Shown here: positions 40,791 through 51,933 of the stretch, one piece after another
Numbering within the stretch: the first letter of the stretch is position 1
Layout: every line of letters begins with the position of its first letter
Assembly: GCA_038373885.1 (NCBI GenBank)
Contig: JAWZYV010015837.1
Location: forward strand, 1,116,001 to 1,180,000
Reading direction: 5' to 3'
Length of the DNA: 64,000 bases
Source: Cheiracanthium punctorium
Lineage: Eukaryota > Arthropoda > Arachnida > Araneae > Cheiracanthiidae
Notes under the pieces: model-generated
Told to the model about the DNA's origin: nothing
Databases searched by the model: none
What the model saw: the letters and a program-made list of their open reading frames with translations, nothing else
Position numbers and translations under genes: made by a program

Positions 40791-43140
40791 GAAGGTTTCC
40801 TGCAAGGATTTTTACTCCTATCACATAATGCTTCGAGAAGATGACTTTAACCTCCTTCAGCGGTCAAGGCAGCTCTTTCACCAATTTTTAGTAGACATGT
40901 ACATCAAAGTAAAAAGCGAACGTCTTCGACTTCGTAAGCGAAACCTTCGTTATATTTCTTTAAATCAGAAAAAAAAATGCGAGCAGAAAATTACATTCAC
41001 CTGCAAGATGCGATTAGCACGGATGGTAATATAAACCCGAACGATTTAGGCCGAATGTATATTCTTCCCTCTACTTTTGGGAACAGCCCCCGCTATCTGT
41101 ATGAATATACACAAGACGCTTTCGTCTATGTGCGCACTAACGGCAGACCCGACTTATTTGTGACTTTCACCTGTAATCCTTCATGGAAAGAAATAACAGA
41201 AGAGCTTATGCCCGGACAAAAACTTATTAACCGACATGACTTAGTTGACCGCGTGTTTCGTTTAAACGTCCAAAAAATAATGAATTTTATTACAAAGGGA
41301 CAAGTGTTTGGAGACGTCCACTGCCACATGTATTCCACTGAATGGCAAAAACGAGGCTTGCCACATGTGCACATTCTTAATTGGTTGAAAGTAAAGCTGC
41401 GTCCCAAGCAAATAGATAATATAATAAGGGCCGAGATTCCGGATCCAGAGCAAGGTAAGGACTTGCACGACACCGTAATCAGAAACATGGTTCACGGGGC
41501 ATGTGGAGCATGCAATCCAGCATCGCCTTGCATGAGAAATGGAAAATGTACCAAAAAATTCCCCCGAGATCTGCTCCGAGACGAAAAGCACAGGAAGATG
41601 GTGGTAAAAGTGTTATAATGAAGACTCGCTGTGGAGTGTTTCAGACTTTTGATAATAGCTGGGTTGTGCCATGTTCACCCATTCTATGTAAAATATTTAA
41701 TTTCCACATTAATGTAGAAGCCTCCACCTCTGTGCGTGCGATTAAATATATTTGCAAATACATTAATAAGGGAGCAATCAGGTGATCTTCAATCTTAGTA
41801 ACGAAACTGTTGCGCAGCCTCTTAGTGAAGTAGAAAACTATCAAGCAGGGCGATATGTCAGTAGCAATGAAGCAGCGTGGCGGCTCCTTGGTTTTCCTTT
41901 ACACGAAAGACATCTGGCTGTTACTCATCTTTCCGTACACTTAGAAAATGGACAGCGTGTTTTTTTTTTTTAATGAGAGTAATTTCCAGGAAAGGATTTC
42001 ATCACCTCCTAAAACCACATTAACTGCCCTTTTCCAGCTTTGCCAGACAGATACTTTCAGAAAAACATTATTGTATTCCGAAGTCCCTGCTATTACATAT
42101 GGAACACCTCAAACAAGGAATGGAAACGCCGCATTCAAGGCACACATGTTGAAGATTGGCCAAGGGTTAAATCATCCGATGCTCTTGGTCGTGTCTACAC
42201 CGTAAATGCAACGAACTTTGAATGCTTTTGTCTGCGCGTGTTATTACATCATTTTCGCAGCCCAACTAGCTATAGAGACCTTAAAATTGTCAATGGTCAG
42301 GAATGCGGAACTTATAGAGAAGCATGTAAAACTCTAAATTTGTTAGGGAACGATAACCACTGGGACGAAACTATGGAGGAAGCCGTGCAATGCCGATCAC
42401 CAGACAAAACCAGGGAACTTTAAGCAACTCTCATATCATCTTGCGACCTTTACAGTTCTCAAACACTGTGGGATAAATACAAAGAGCACATGGCGGAAGA
42501 TATTTTGCGTCGCCTGCAGCAAGTAAATGGAGATAGGACTTTTAACCGTTTGACGGCTATGCAGCGCTATCACGCTTCCAGATTTCAAGTCCAAACAAGC
42601 TAATTCTCTATCTGTAAAACGTTAGAAGAAATATGTAAATCGATGTAAAATTGCAAAAATTATAAACTTTTCAGTAAAAACACATTTTTTTTAATTTTGA
42701 AATATCCAAATTATCTATAGCACTTTTGGAATGTATGAGGAATTTGATGGATAGCTGTCAAACGGTTAATGAACACATCTACAGCGAAGCGCTAACAAAA
42801 ATTGAAAACAAGGTTATGACAATGACACTAAAGAAGCTACGTGATTTTGGAATGGTAAGCCCTCGACGATCAGACGAAAATTACTTAAACGATGCAACTG
42901 CTCGCGAATTAAACTATAATTTCTCAGCGTTGCAAGAGCAAGTAACAGAATTAGTTCCTCGGTTGCTTCCAGAACAAAGTAACGGCTTTCAACAGGTGTT
43001 ACGTCAAGTGGAGTCAGGGAATGCTGCACTCTTCTTTCTTGACGCCCCTGGAGGAACCGGTAAAACGTTCTTGCTGAATTTATTATAGGCGTACATAAGA
43101 AAAGAACAGAACATAGATGTTGTCTTGGCTTCTCTTTTTA
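40785..43140 (+). pseudogene. Helitron Rep-helicase gene, truncated and frameshifted
   Basis: Coding text runs through at least six frames. From the left: FYSYHIM..DDFNLLQRSRQLFHQF, then ENYIHLQDA, the HUH nickase motif GLPHVHIL (near 41359-41382), a C-rich CGACNP segment, and the paired tyrosines of KYICKYINKG (41747-41749 and 41759-41761). Farther on come LWDKYKEHMAEDIL (near 42460) and the Pif1-type helicase Walker A GGTGKT (near 43053). An insertion or deletion interrupts at 42600-42725, and the helicase stops at about 43140, so later helicase motifs are gone. Intact proteins nick and unwind DNA for rolling-circle transposition; this one cannot. Confidence 0.9.
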
Positions 43141-43583
43141 CGTGTTAAAGGAAAACGATCGCAATTTTTTCACCGTGTTTTACGAATTCGTGTTGTAGAC
43201 CCGTGTTATAAAGGAGTCTACTGTAACCTTCTAAAAATAAAATATGAAATTAGTTATTTATTAAATACGAATCAACCGTGAGATCAACGTCAGTTTTATG
43301 CAACAAGTGTGATATTGCATTAAGAGTTCAGTAAGGATAAGTTTATCGCAGAAGTTACGTCACGAAAGTTTTCGTTTGTAAAAACGACATGATTTTCACT
43401 GAAACAGGGTGCATTTTTGGCTTTTATGTACATGGTGCATCGATTGTTTCATGTAGGTTTTGTTAATTTTGGTAATATTCAATAAAGTCATGTGCAACAT
43501 AACCGCGCGAATGCATTGTTCACGCTTTACGAAATGCAAGATGAAATAAAATAGTTGCCAACATCCTGTATTGTTATTTATGT
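43141..43583. other. Sequence after the Helitron remnant, no gene
   Basis: TAGACCCGTGTTATAAAGGAGTCTACTG-like text near 43200 loosely echoes the right part of the Helitrons at 33600 and 57380. Confidence 0.35.
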
Positions 43584-43591
43584 GGTATTGT

Positions 43592-43756
43592 CAGTGGCGT
43601 AGCCGAGAGGAGGGTTAGGGGGGTCATAACCCACCCCGCATGAGGAATTTTTTGTCATACAAAATGTTTATTTTTCACTCCCTTATCCCACGCACGTATA
43701 CATTTTATGTGTTGCAGTAGAAACGCCCCCATGAAAAATTTCTGGCTACGCCACTG
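43592..43756. mobile_element. hAT-type miniature
   Basis: Ends CAGTGGCGTAGCCGAG and CTGGCTACGCCACTG, flanked by a perfect 8-bp duplication GGTATTGT (43584-43591 and 43757-43764). Confidence 0.9.
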
Positions 43757-43859
43757 GGTATTGTATATTATTGTATAACATGTGTGTGTATATACATTGC
43801 ATATTATGTAGGAATAAGGCATTTTGAATGAGAAAAGTTTCGTCTGCATACCTAAAGAT

Positions 43860-44066
43860 CTTTTTTTAGGTCGCTAGTGACCCTGAGGTAGCTTTTGTGT
43901 CAGCATTTTGCAATCATTTCAGATTTGCACTCATGACGCACACTTTTAGTCACGATTCAAATAATTTTTCATTTTTTGAGATTCCGCATCACCATATTTA
44001 ATTCGAATTATTTGTGTAAGGAAAATATTCGTTTCCTACCGTGCGGAGGACGGGTACGCAGCTAGT
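43860..44066 (-). repeat. CTAGCTGCGT-headed repeat, minus strand
   Basis: The reverse complement begins CTAGCTGCGTACCCGTCC, then CGCACGGTAGGAAACGAATA. Same family as 8040-8322 and 53854-54240. Confidence 0.55.
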
Positions 44067-44071
44067 TAGTC

Positions 44072-44367
44072 TTTAAAACTGAACCGTGCTTGGCAATATC
44101 TCAAATATTTAGCTAGAAACTGTTAAACCTTAGTATTATTGCGGTATTACATCTCTTAGAATGAAGTTAGTTTAGATGAAGTGCACCGAAAATATTTTGA
44201 TTTAATAGATATACAAGGAAATAATTTGGCGTCCAAATCAGATTCTTTTAAATGTACTGTTCAGCATATATTCTGCATGCTTGCTTGTTTCAGATTTTGT
44301 GATATTTGTAGCAACTAATTGCCGCCAGCGGAAACACTGGTCTGAATGAAAATGGAAGTTGTTATAC
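44072..44367 (+). repeat. Left half of repeat split by retrotransposon
   Basis: Matches 35830-36120; continues at 51930. Confidence 0.65.
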
Positions 44368-44655
44368 TGTACGGTAGCGTGAACAAACAGATGGGGACAC
44401 AATTATAGGACGAACAGGACGTTTTATTACACTGTCACAAACATATCCATAAAAGCACAGGGGTACATTCACATTACATTATATTCGCGGTGCTAGGTGT
44501 GTGCTACAACCACAAGGGTCGGCTTTAAACTCGCAGTACATCTACATGCATGCTTCCACACCGTCACTGTCTCTGCGCCTTCTGGAACTGAAAACAAAAC
44601 AACTTCTGACGTATGGCGTCATCGCAGGGAGAAGGGTCTGCTCGACGTCATAACA
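44368..44655 (-). repeat. 3' LTR
   Basis: On the minus strand it begins TGTTATGACGTCGAGC and ends CCGTACA (TGT..ACA). The purine-rich GTGAGGGGATGAG just before it (44665-44677) is a likely polypurine tract. Confidence 0.93.
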
Positions 44656-44970
44656 GTCTATACTCATCCCCTCACGGAGGAAAACTTTTCACGAGTTTGG
44701 AGGGAAAAGTTTTTACCTGAAAATCTTCAAAGTTTGTTAAAATAATTAATTAAGGCCGACAAATCCTATTTCAGTGCCAGTTCAGTGCCATTCAAAGAAC
44801 AGTGCATTTCCCAAACAAAAATCAACTATAAACTACATATAAAAAAATTACATAAAGTTCACTAATAACAAGAAGACATGACCAAATAATACAATTATTT
44901 ACAATTTTAGTAGAAATATAAATTCAAACAAAACAGATAGTAACTTTATAATTTCTTAATTGTCTTTAAT

Positions 44971-45320
44971 TTAGGGGAGACGACTTAAGCTGTCAGCATT
45001 TTGATGAAGTTTGCCCTTTTTATGAACTTCATAATTGTATGGCTGTAAAGTTAGGGCCCCTCTTAAAAGTCGCGGATTAGTCCCGATGTTTTTCCCTAAC
45101 CACACTAAAGGATTATGATCCGTCTGAATAATGAATTTGTGTTGTCCATCGAGATAACACTTCAGCTTTTGTACAGCATAAATTATTGCTGCACATTCCT
45201 TTTCAATAGTACTATAATTTCGTTCGACGGAAGAAAACTTTCTACTTAAGTACATTATTGGATGTTCTTCGTCATTTTCTACTTGTGATTGGACAACACC
45301 AATTCCATAATTGGAGGCAC
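44971..45320 (-). pseudogene. RNase H domain of the retrotransposon
   Basis: The gypsy RNase H motifs are visible: LSRKFSSVERNYSTIEKE with its catalytic Glu, IIQTDHNPLVWL with Asp, and HQNADSLSRLP at the end, where pol terminates at 44971. The first strand (..ASNYGIGVV) lies in the same region at 45300-45256, preceded by a stop near 45323. RNase H would remove the RNA template during reverse transcription. A missing residue after EVH shows another small shift. Confidence 0.88.
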
Positions 45321-45321
45321 C

Positions 45322-46250
45322 TCACTGTACAAGGAACGGTTTTGTAAAATTTGGACTGTGCAACACTGGTCTTTCCATTAACCTTCTTTTAAGTTCATCG
45401 AAAGCAGTTTGACATGCTTCCGTCCATCTTATAGCTGACATGCGACTTTTTCCTTTTAGTAGTTCGGTCAATGGTGCTGAAATCACAGAAAATTCAGGAA
45501 TGTACCTTCGATAATATCCAGCCAGTCCTAGAAATGACCTAATCTGTGTTTTCGTAGAAGGAGTAGGGAAGTCTCTTATGGCTTGGACCTTAACTTCCTC
45601 TGGTCTTCGTTGTCCTTGACCAACTACATGACCTAAGTACTTCACGGTCGCTTTTGCAAACTGACATTTTGATGGTTTTATATGCAACTTCTGTATTCAT
45701 CTTTTCGAATACAATTTTTAAATGCGATATATGCTCTTTCCACATAGGAGAAAATATGGCGACATCATCGAGATATGGTACTGAAAAGTCTTTAACAGCC
45801 CAACCATCAACTGCCTGAAATCATATGGAGCATTTTTTAGTCCAAACGGTAACCGTAACGTTTTGAAAATACCAAAGCGGGTACAGAAAGCAGCATAACG
45901 CTGAGCTCGTGCCGTTAATGGGATTTGCCAATAACCTCTGGTCAAATCCAGTATAGTTATATAATTTGCATTTGATACCTTTTAGACTAGTTGCTCGATA
46001 TTTGGTAGCGAAAATACTGCGTTTTAGTGACGTTGTTCAATTTCCTATAGTCAATGCAGGGTCGGGGATCTTTCCCGGGGACTTCAACTAAGATGAGCAG
46101 GTATGAAAAGTCGGATTCGCCTTCCTCAATTTCTCCGAGAGTCAGCATCTTTTCTACTTCTTTCTTTAAAATTTCACTTTGTCTAGGCGACAACCGGTAT
46201 GGCTTTGTACAAATTGGTTTTTCGGATTCCAATTCAATATCATGTTTAGT
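45322..46250 (-). pseudogene. Reverse transcriptase of the retrotransposon
   Basis: Motifs from the N-terminal side: CIDYRKLNN (about 46060), TRGYWQIPL (45945), FCTRFGIFKTLRLPFGLKNAP, the active-site YLDD (codons at 45775-45764, in another frame), then IKPSKCQF..VKYLGHVVG and the thumb/connection segment with GYYRRYIPEFS. The parts fall in at least four frames. It would copy the element's RNA into DNA. Its position after the integrase and directly before RNase H is the notable feature. Confidence 0.92.
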
Positions 46251-46621
46251 AAGGTCCGTACATCCTGGATCATTTGAGAAAATGCCAGAATACTCAGATA
46301 TTGTCTCAGAGTTTCACGTTCCCTTTCAGAAAGTCGGGAGTTTGACTCTATGTTTTGGAAAAGTTCAGACTCTTCATTTTTATAGGAATTCAGCTGCAAA
46401 CAAGGCATTTCTTCATTATCAGCATCTGGTTCTTCCGTATATAACAAATTTATATTTTCTGGTTTTTGATAATAAGGTTTCAGCATATTGATATGATACA
46501 CATGATTTTTTTCTTTGTCTGGAAATTTAACAACATAGTTTGTTTCAGATAATTGTTGGAGAATTTGTCCAAGACCTACCCACTGAACGGACAATTTATT
46601 CGGCTTTGAAGGAGCCACCAC
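46166..46621 (-). pseudogene. GPY/F-like integrase tail and linker to RT
   Basis: A frame with WVGLGQILQQLSETNYVVKF and HINMLKPYY matches the GPY/F module that usually closes a gypsy integrase. Here an acidic linker (EEPDADNEEMPCLQ) follows and runs into the reverse transcriptase, confirming that integrase and RT are joined in this order. Confidence 0.85.
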
Positions 46622-46624
46622 AAG

Positions 46625-48470
46625 TTATAAGTCTCCCTTTTCAAACTTGCGTTCTGTAGCCTTTCGATCATACCATAGTTTTTGTTTTTCTTTTACGTTT
46701 TCCATTTGCTGAATTGCAAGATCTTGGCATCTCTTCATACGATTCATAAGTTCAAAGACATATTCTACTACACTACTTTCTGTCTCTCCTTCACCTTTCA
46801 ACTTTTCGTAGAGAAGCATGATGGGCGTTCTTAAGTTTTTTCCGTGAACCAATTCAGCTGGAGAAAATCCGGTACTATCATGAGTTACCGTTCGTAGAGC
46901 GAAAAGAGCCTGGGGTAAGATTTTTTCCCAGTCTGGTCCAGATTCGAAACATAGGACCAGTGGCGGCTTGTGACCCGTTTCAGTGGTGAGGCCCGAAAAA
47001 AAAATAGTGCCAATTAAAATCGCGAAAATATATATACATATAGAACAACCTATCCCCACGTGCACACAGCGTAAGTATTTAAAATTTCTCAAATGACAAA
47101 TAATTATCGAATTTACTATACAACTTTTGCTATTTTTACCTAGTTATGTTAAATTGAAAAGTTTAGTTTATTACTAAACAAAAAGCCACATTTAAATATT
47201 TAATATTTATGTTCTTTATAGTTGCCTGTTCATAATTTTTTAGATGATTTATTTATTTTAAAATAAATATCAACATATATAAAAAATACATTTATACATC
47301 CCTTTTTGTAAATCAAGAAAACAAAACAGAAAAATATCTGACTGCACTGCAAAAATACAATCACGCAAATAAACTATGATTTCCTCCTAAGCGGAAAATT
47401 TCGCCAATAGCTACCGATTGCCGAAATTTTCCCGCACGGTCGTGTAGATCACCGTGCGAGGGCCCGCAGATCTGGGCCCAGAACAGCGCCAAATAAGCCG
47501 TTTGGATGCCTAGTTAATTCGGCGTCAGTATGGCTTTTATGCTCAATGCCAAATATGTCAACCCGGTGAACGGAGAAGAGACTCCTATTTCAGGGCAAGC
47601 CAGCCCTTGGCCCATGCATGGTTTAGGTAGGGGGAAAATCGTATAACTATCGCTTTTTTAAGCGCGTTTTTTAATGGATAGTATTAAAATAGAGTAAAAC
47701 GCGTGTATTTTTTAATGAAAGTAAATTATTGAAAGAACTGCCTTACATAATAGGAAGATACTTTGATTTAGACGGTGCTTAGTCGGTGGGACCAGGCAGC
47801 TCTGGCCCTTAATGACGAGCCGCCACTGCATAGGACTATGAGAATTCTTTTTAGAGTTCTGTGCATTCTCTCCACTGGATTACTTTGGGGGTGTTATCGG
47901 AGCTTCGCACCACCTTTATTCCAAACCTTTCTAGAAATTCCGATGTAAGTGCACTCACGAAAGATGATCCCTAGTCGGTCTGCAATTCTTTAGGGAATCC
48001 CATGCGACTAAAAATCTGAAGTAGCACATTTACAACAGCAGTCGAACAGAGATTTTCCACAGGGATAGCATGTGGATATTTAGAAGACATGCAAATTGCA
48101 GTCATAATGTATCTGTTTCCTGAGGGTGTCACGGGCAAAGGCCCACAAGCATCAACATTTATTTTCGTAAAATTTTCTGTGATAACTGGTATGATCTTTA
48201 AAGGAGCCTTCTTCTTTTCTTGAGGTTTTCCAGCTCTTTGGCAACTGTCACAAGCCTTCACGAAATTCTCAACATCTCGGTAACAGTTAGGCCAATAGAA
48301 ACTTTTAAAGAGTGCATCTTTAGTTTTTGTTGCTCCAAGATGAGCCGCTGTTCCTTCATGACAAATTTTCATTAACTGTTCACGATACTCCTCTGGAACT
48401 TCTAGCAGTCGTCTTTCAGTTCCATGTTTGTCTTCTTTCTTATAAAATAACTTCATTATTTAATTCCAAT
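46625..48470 (-). pseudogene. Integrase core of the retrotransposon, interrupted
   Basis: The minus-strand frame at 48456-47971 holds the zinc-binding HHCC region (HEGTAAHLG..CDSCQRAG) and the first catalytic Asp in INVDACGPLP. It ends in a stop right after LQTD, which carries the second Asp. The third acidic residue is the Glu of PVERMHRT near 47890, after a frameshift. An hAT element at 46958-47828 then interrupts, and the C-terminal part resumes at 46957-46625 (ALFALRTVTHDSTGFSP). Integrase would insert the cDNA; this copy is destroyed. Confidence 0.9.
46958..47828. mobile_element. hAT element inserted in the integrase
   Basis: Ends CAGTGGCGGCTTGTGACC and GACGAGCCGCCACTG, flanked by the perfect 8-bp duplication CATAGGAC (46950-46957 and 47829-47836). 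At 871 bp it has no transposase and is younger than the retrotransposon. Confidence 0.95.
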
Positions 48471-49390
48471 TTACCTTTTTCCTTAATTGTAGCTAATTCT
48501 ATTAGAGACTTTAATTCTGTGCTTCTACTTTGAGCTGACTTGAATTCTTCAGGTGTGATCCTCAAAATATTAGGAGTTTCAACAAAAGGCTCCGCTGATG
48601 GTAATATACTTTTTTCTTCGTCAGTGATTTCGGTTAGGTCAACGATCTCTTGACAACTTTCATTCGAGATTTCTTGTGATTTCTCTTCTTCCTTTCGTAA
48701 TTCTTTTTTCTTCTTAGAACGTGTTTGAACTGCGTTTATCATATGGATTTCCACATCTTTATTTTTCTTCATACTGTCGATCAATGCAGCTGTCTTATTT
48801 CCTGACAAATATTTACTTTCTTCCCATTTATACGGTTGTACTGCTGCTTTCGTTACAACATGCCCAAAACTACCTTCTAATTCTATTTCGGCTAATGGTA
48901 GACACGTAACAGTCTCTATCAATGGGGATTTCACCCACACATATTCACCTGTAAACATATAAGGTTTCACTAACTTAGGGCAAACCAAATCTAATGTGGC
49001 TCCAGTATCGCGGAGTATGGAAACTTCTGCACCATTTACTTTACCTAAGGTGGTATAAGGAGCCATCAGGTGATCTACATCTCCGTCAGCGATATCATTC
49101 GCAGCCACCACTTCTTTCAGTTTTGGACACTGAGGTCTAAGGTGATTATAAGAACCACACTCGTAGCATCGCGGCTGTTTTCTCTGCTCAAATTCCCTTT
49201 CTTTATTTTTGTTCTTTTGTTGCTCGTATTTCGTTTGATTCTTATACCTCTTGTCTTCAATCCTTAATTTTCCATCTAACTTCCGAGAGTATTCTGAGTT
49301 TTTCGACAATTGTCGATATCCGGTTCTTTTGAAACTATCTTTGATATTTTCATATTCGTGTATTTTATCTGCCAAGTCAAAAGGAGAAAC
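48440..49390 (-). pseudogene. Nucleocapsid knuckle and protease region
   Basis: The 311-codon frame has a CCHC zinc knuckle (C70, C73, H78, C83: CYECGSYNHLRPQC) and the aspartic protease signature DTG at residues 123-125, followed by a long acidic, Lys-rich linker toward the integrase. A stop separates it from gag at 49398 and another frame break at 48440 separates it from the integrase. Protease would mature the polyprotein. Confidence 0.88.
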
Positions 49391-49397
49391 TATTCAT

Positions 49398-50228
49398 CTA
49401 GTCTTCCAGGAAATGATCTTTTATTTCTTGGGGCGCACGTCTCTTCAACTGTTCTGTAACCATTAATTCTTTAAGTTGTTCAAGCGTAGTAATCTTTAAT
49501 TCAGAAATCCATTCTTTGAAATAGCTATTTAACCCGTGAGCATAATTCCGCCATGTTTTTTCAAAAGTCTTCTGATGCCTATAAAATAACTGTTTCAACC
49601 TTTCAGCATTTAATTTGTACCGCTTCAGTATCAACTCCTTAACATAGTCATAATTTTTAACCTTTTCTACGGGTTCTCGCGCCAACATATTCGTTACTTC
49701 ACTTGACAAAACATTAAGCAAATACGCAACCCAATCTTCTTTAGAAACTCTAGCCATTTCTGCACGACGCTCAAAATTTATAAGATAGAGTCCTATTTCA
49801 TCTTTCTTTTCATCGAATTTTGGGTTAATTTTCAATAATTCTACCTTAGGACTCGTCTCACTGCCACTTGAGAAATTGGTACGCATCGTACGTGAATCGC
49901 CTGTAGAAGCACTCAATTCCAACCGTTTCATTTCTAATGCAAATTCTCTCTCTTCTTTAAGTCTTTCTTCTTTACGTTCAATTCTCTCTTTGTCTTCACG
50001 TTCAATTCGCTCCCTTTCTTCACGTTCAGCTTTTTCCCTCTCTTCAGATTTAATTATATCACTTATTATCAAATTCACAAATTCTTTTACAAATTCTTCA
50101 TCATAGTTCTTGCTATTTAATATCAAATTCTTTAAATCGATCATTTTAAGATCATCAGTAACCTCCTCTCCTAACTCTTGAGCAATTGTTCTTAATTCCT
50201 CTTTACGCGCCTTCGCGAGATAGGCCAT
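49398..50228 (-). CDS. Gag protein of the retrotransposon
   Basis: A 276-codon frame starting MAYLAKARKEELRTIAQELG. The first ~45 residues resemble a SAP-like helical region. Residues 60-105 are an extremely charged Glu/Arg coiled coil (ERERIEREDKERIERKEER), and 130-260 hold a retrotransposon Gag core (YLINFERRAEMARV, YKLNAERLKQLF). It stops at 49398 where related copies seem to run on into the zinc-knuckle region, so the TAG may be a lesion. Gag would form the cytoplasmic particle. This is the longest intact piece of the element. Confidence 0.88.
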   Translation of the reverse strand: MAYLAKARKEELRTIAQELGEEVTDDLKMIDLKNLILNSKNYDEEFVKEFVNLIISDIIKSEEREKAEREERERIEREDKERIERKEERLKEEREFALEMKRLELSASTGDSRTMRTNFSSGSETSPKVELLKINPKFDEKKDEIGLYLINFERRAEMARVSKEDWVAYLLNVLSSEVTNMLAREPVEKVKNYDYVKELILKRYKLNAERLKQLFYRHQKTFEKTWRNYAHGLNSYFKEWISELKITTLEQLKELMVTEQLKRRAPQEIKDHFLED

Positions 50229-50938
50229 TTTAATAGTCTGATTTATTTAAGAAAATCCTCAGCAATGATACGAATAGGATTTGGGGAAAAGTTAATGCTA
50301 ATTTTAACCAAATTAATGTTCTGGATCTTCAGATGACCCCCAAAAAAATTTTAGTACATAAACAATGACAAAATACTCAATTTTAAACTTTTTCTAAAAA
50401 AAAACATTTAATGTTTTAAAAAACATTAAAATAGCAACCATGAAAATGTTTATCACCTTTAAATTTCCCAAAATCGTATAACTTATACCGACAAAATCAT
50501 AAACCAAATCGTAAACCAATTAAACACATAAATAATAATAAATGAACAATGTACAATATAATTATTTAATTTTACTTAATTAATATTTTACTAATGATAC
50601 TACTTAAATCAAAAGCAAACTACACCAATCTATAAATTACTTTACGAAGTTTACTTCCGTTTCTAAAAAAAAAATGATAATAGAATTAAACACTTTTATA
50701 ATATTCCTTGAGGATTACAATGGTTTTCTTCGAAAGCTACTTAACAAACCAAAACTGTTTCTCTTTTCGAATGAAATCAAACAATATAATGCAATCAAAT
50801 CATAAAGAAATTTTTTTCAAAATTATTCAACACAAAATCAAACTGCGTATGAGAAAATATATTCTTTTAACAAAACACAACCTTCATAATATTTTCTGAG
50901 AACGAAACTTTCTAATTGAAATACGTAATTTCAGTAAA

Positions 50939-50970
<32 letters not shown>

Positions 50971-51641
50971 CGTGAGAGCGAAAATCAGTCTTAAATCTGA
51001 ATACACAGAATAAAACTATTTAAAAGTATTCTCAAAACTAATCAGATTCACTTCATGAAAACAGAAGGTAATTCCTATGTAATTAGTAACTCTTAATGAA
51101 TCATATAATTAAGATTATCGAAATGGCATACTCACAATAAAATAATAATTGTTTTCTTAACTCAAAATGTTCAAAACAAAATATTTTCATCTCGCACTTT
51201 GCTTAGCTTTCAGAAAAACCAATATACTTATTTTAAACGATAATACAACCACTAAAACAAGTAATTATAGCATAAACACTCTTTTACTCTAATCGAAACC
51301 AAAATACATATACTTGTCTTAAACGATAATACAACCGCTAAAACAAATAATTAAATAGCATTAACACTATTTACCTTAATCGAAACCAAAATACATATAC
51401 TTATCTTAAACGATAATACAACCGCTAAAATAAGCAATTAAATAGTATAAGCACAACCTGTTCCAAAAACGACCCCAAAATCAAATTTAGTAACTTTAAT
51501 ACAAAAGCACTGTTTTAGATTAATTAAAAAGGCACTGTTTTAGAACTGGCACTTACCCATTGAAAATAATCATTTCTTAAAACACTGGTTTTCGATGCAC
51601 TGGTTCAATCCGTAAAGCTGCCACCAAATGTATTCCTCATC
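50229..51641 (-). other. Retrotransposon leader with tandem repeat and poly-T
   Basis: Untranslated stretch between the 5' LTR and gag. TTAAACGATAATACAACC recurs at about 51233, 51319 and 51408 (86-89 bp units). A run of 29 T lies at 50942-50970. GGTGGCAGC about 18 bp inside the LTR (near 51619-51627) is a possible primer-binding region; the tRNA was not determined. Confidence 0.6.
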
Positions 51642-51929
51642 TGTACGGTAGCGTGAACAAACAGATGGGGACACAATTATAGGACGAACAGGACGTTTTA
51701 TTACACTGTCACAAACATATCCATAAAAGCACAGGGGTACATTCACATTACATTATATTCGCGGTGTTAGGTGTGCGCTACAACCACAAGGGTCGGCTTT
51801 AAACTCGCGGTACATCTACATGCATTCTTCAACACCGTCACTGTGTCTGCGCCTTCTCGAACTGAAAACAAAACAACTTCTGACGTATGGCGTTATCGCA
51901 GGGAGAAGGGTCTGCTCGACGTCATAACA
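51642..51929 (-). repeat. 5' LTR
   Basis: Matching partner of 44368-44655; same ends, about 8 substitutions, no visible indel. Confidence 0.93.
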
Positions 51930-51933
51930 ATAC

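Larger units (their letters stand above)
44368..51929 (-). mobile_element. LTR retrotransposon, gypsy-like with INT before RT
   Basis: Two 288-bp LTRs (44368-44655 and 51642-51929; about 8 differences by eye, near 97% identical) are flanked by ATAC (44364-44367 and 51930-51933). Reading the minus strand, the order is 5' LTR, ~1.4-kb leader, gag, CCHC knuckle, protease, integrase with GPY/F-like tail, reverse transcriptase, RNase H, 3' LTR. The proteins look Ty3/gypsy-like, but this is the Ty1/copia domain order, known for Gmr1-like gypsy elements. Every pol part is broken by stops or frameshifts, and an hAT element lies in the integrase, so it cannot move on its own. Confidence 0.93.

Noticed and set aside
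46054..46491. 145-codon plus-strand frame
   Set aside because: Antisense to the integrase tail and reverse transcriptase of the retrotransposon.
44368..51929. Endogenous retrovirus with an envelope gene
   Set aside because: RNase H ends at 44971, and the remaining ~315 bp before the 3' LTR has no room for an envelope protein.
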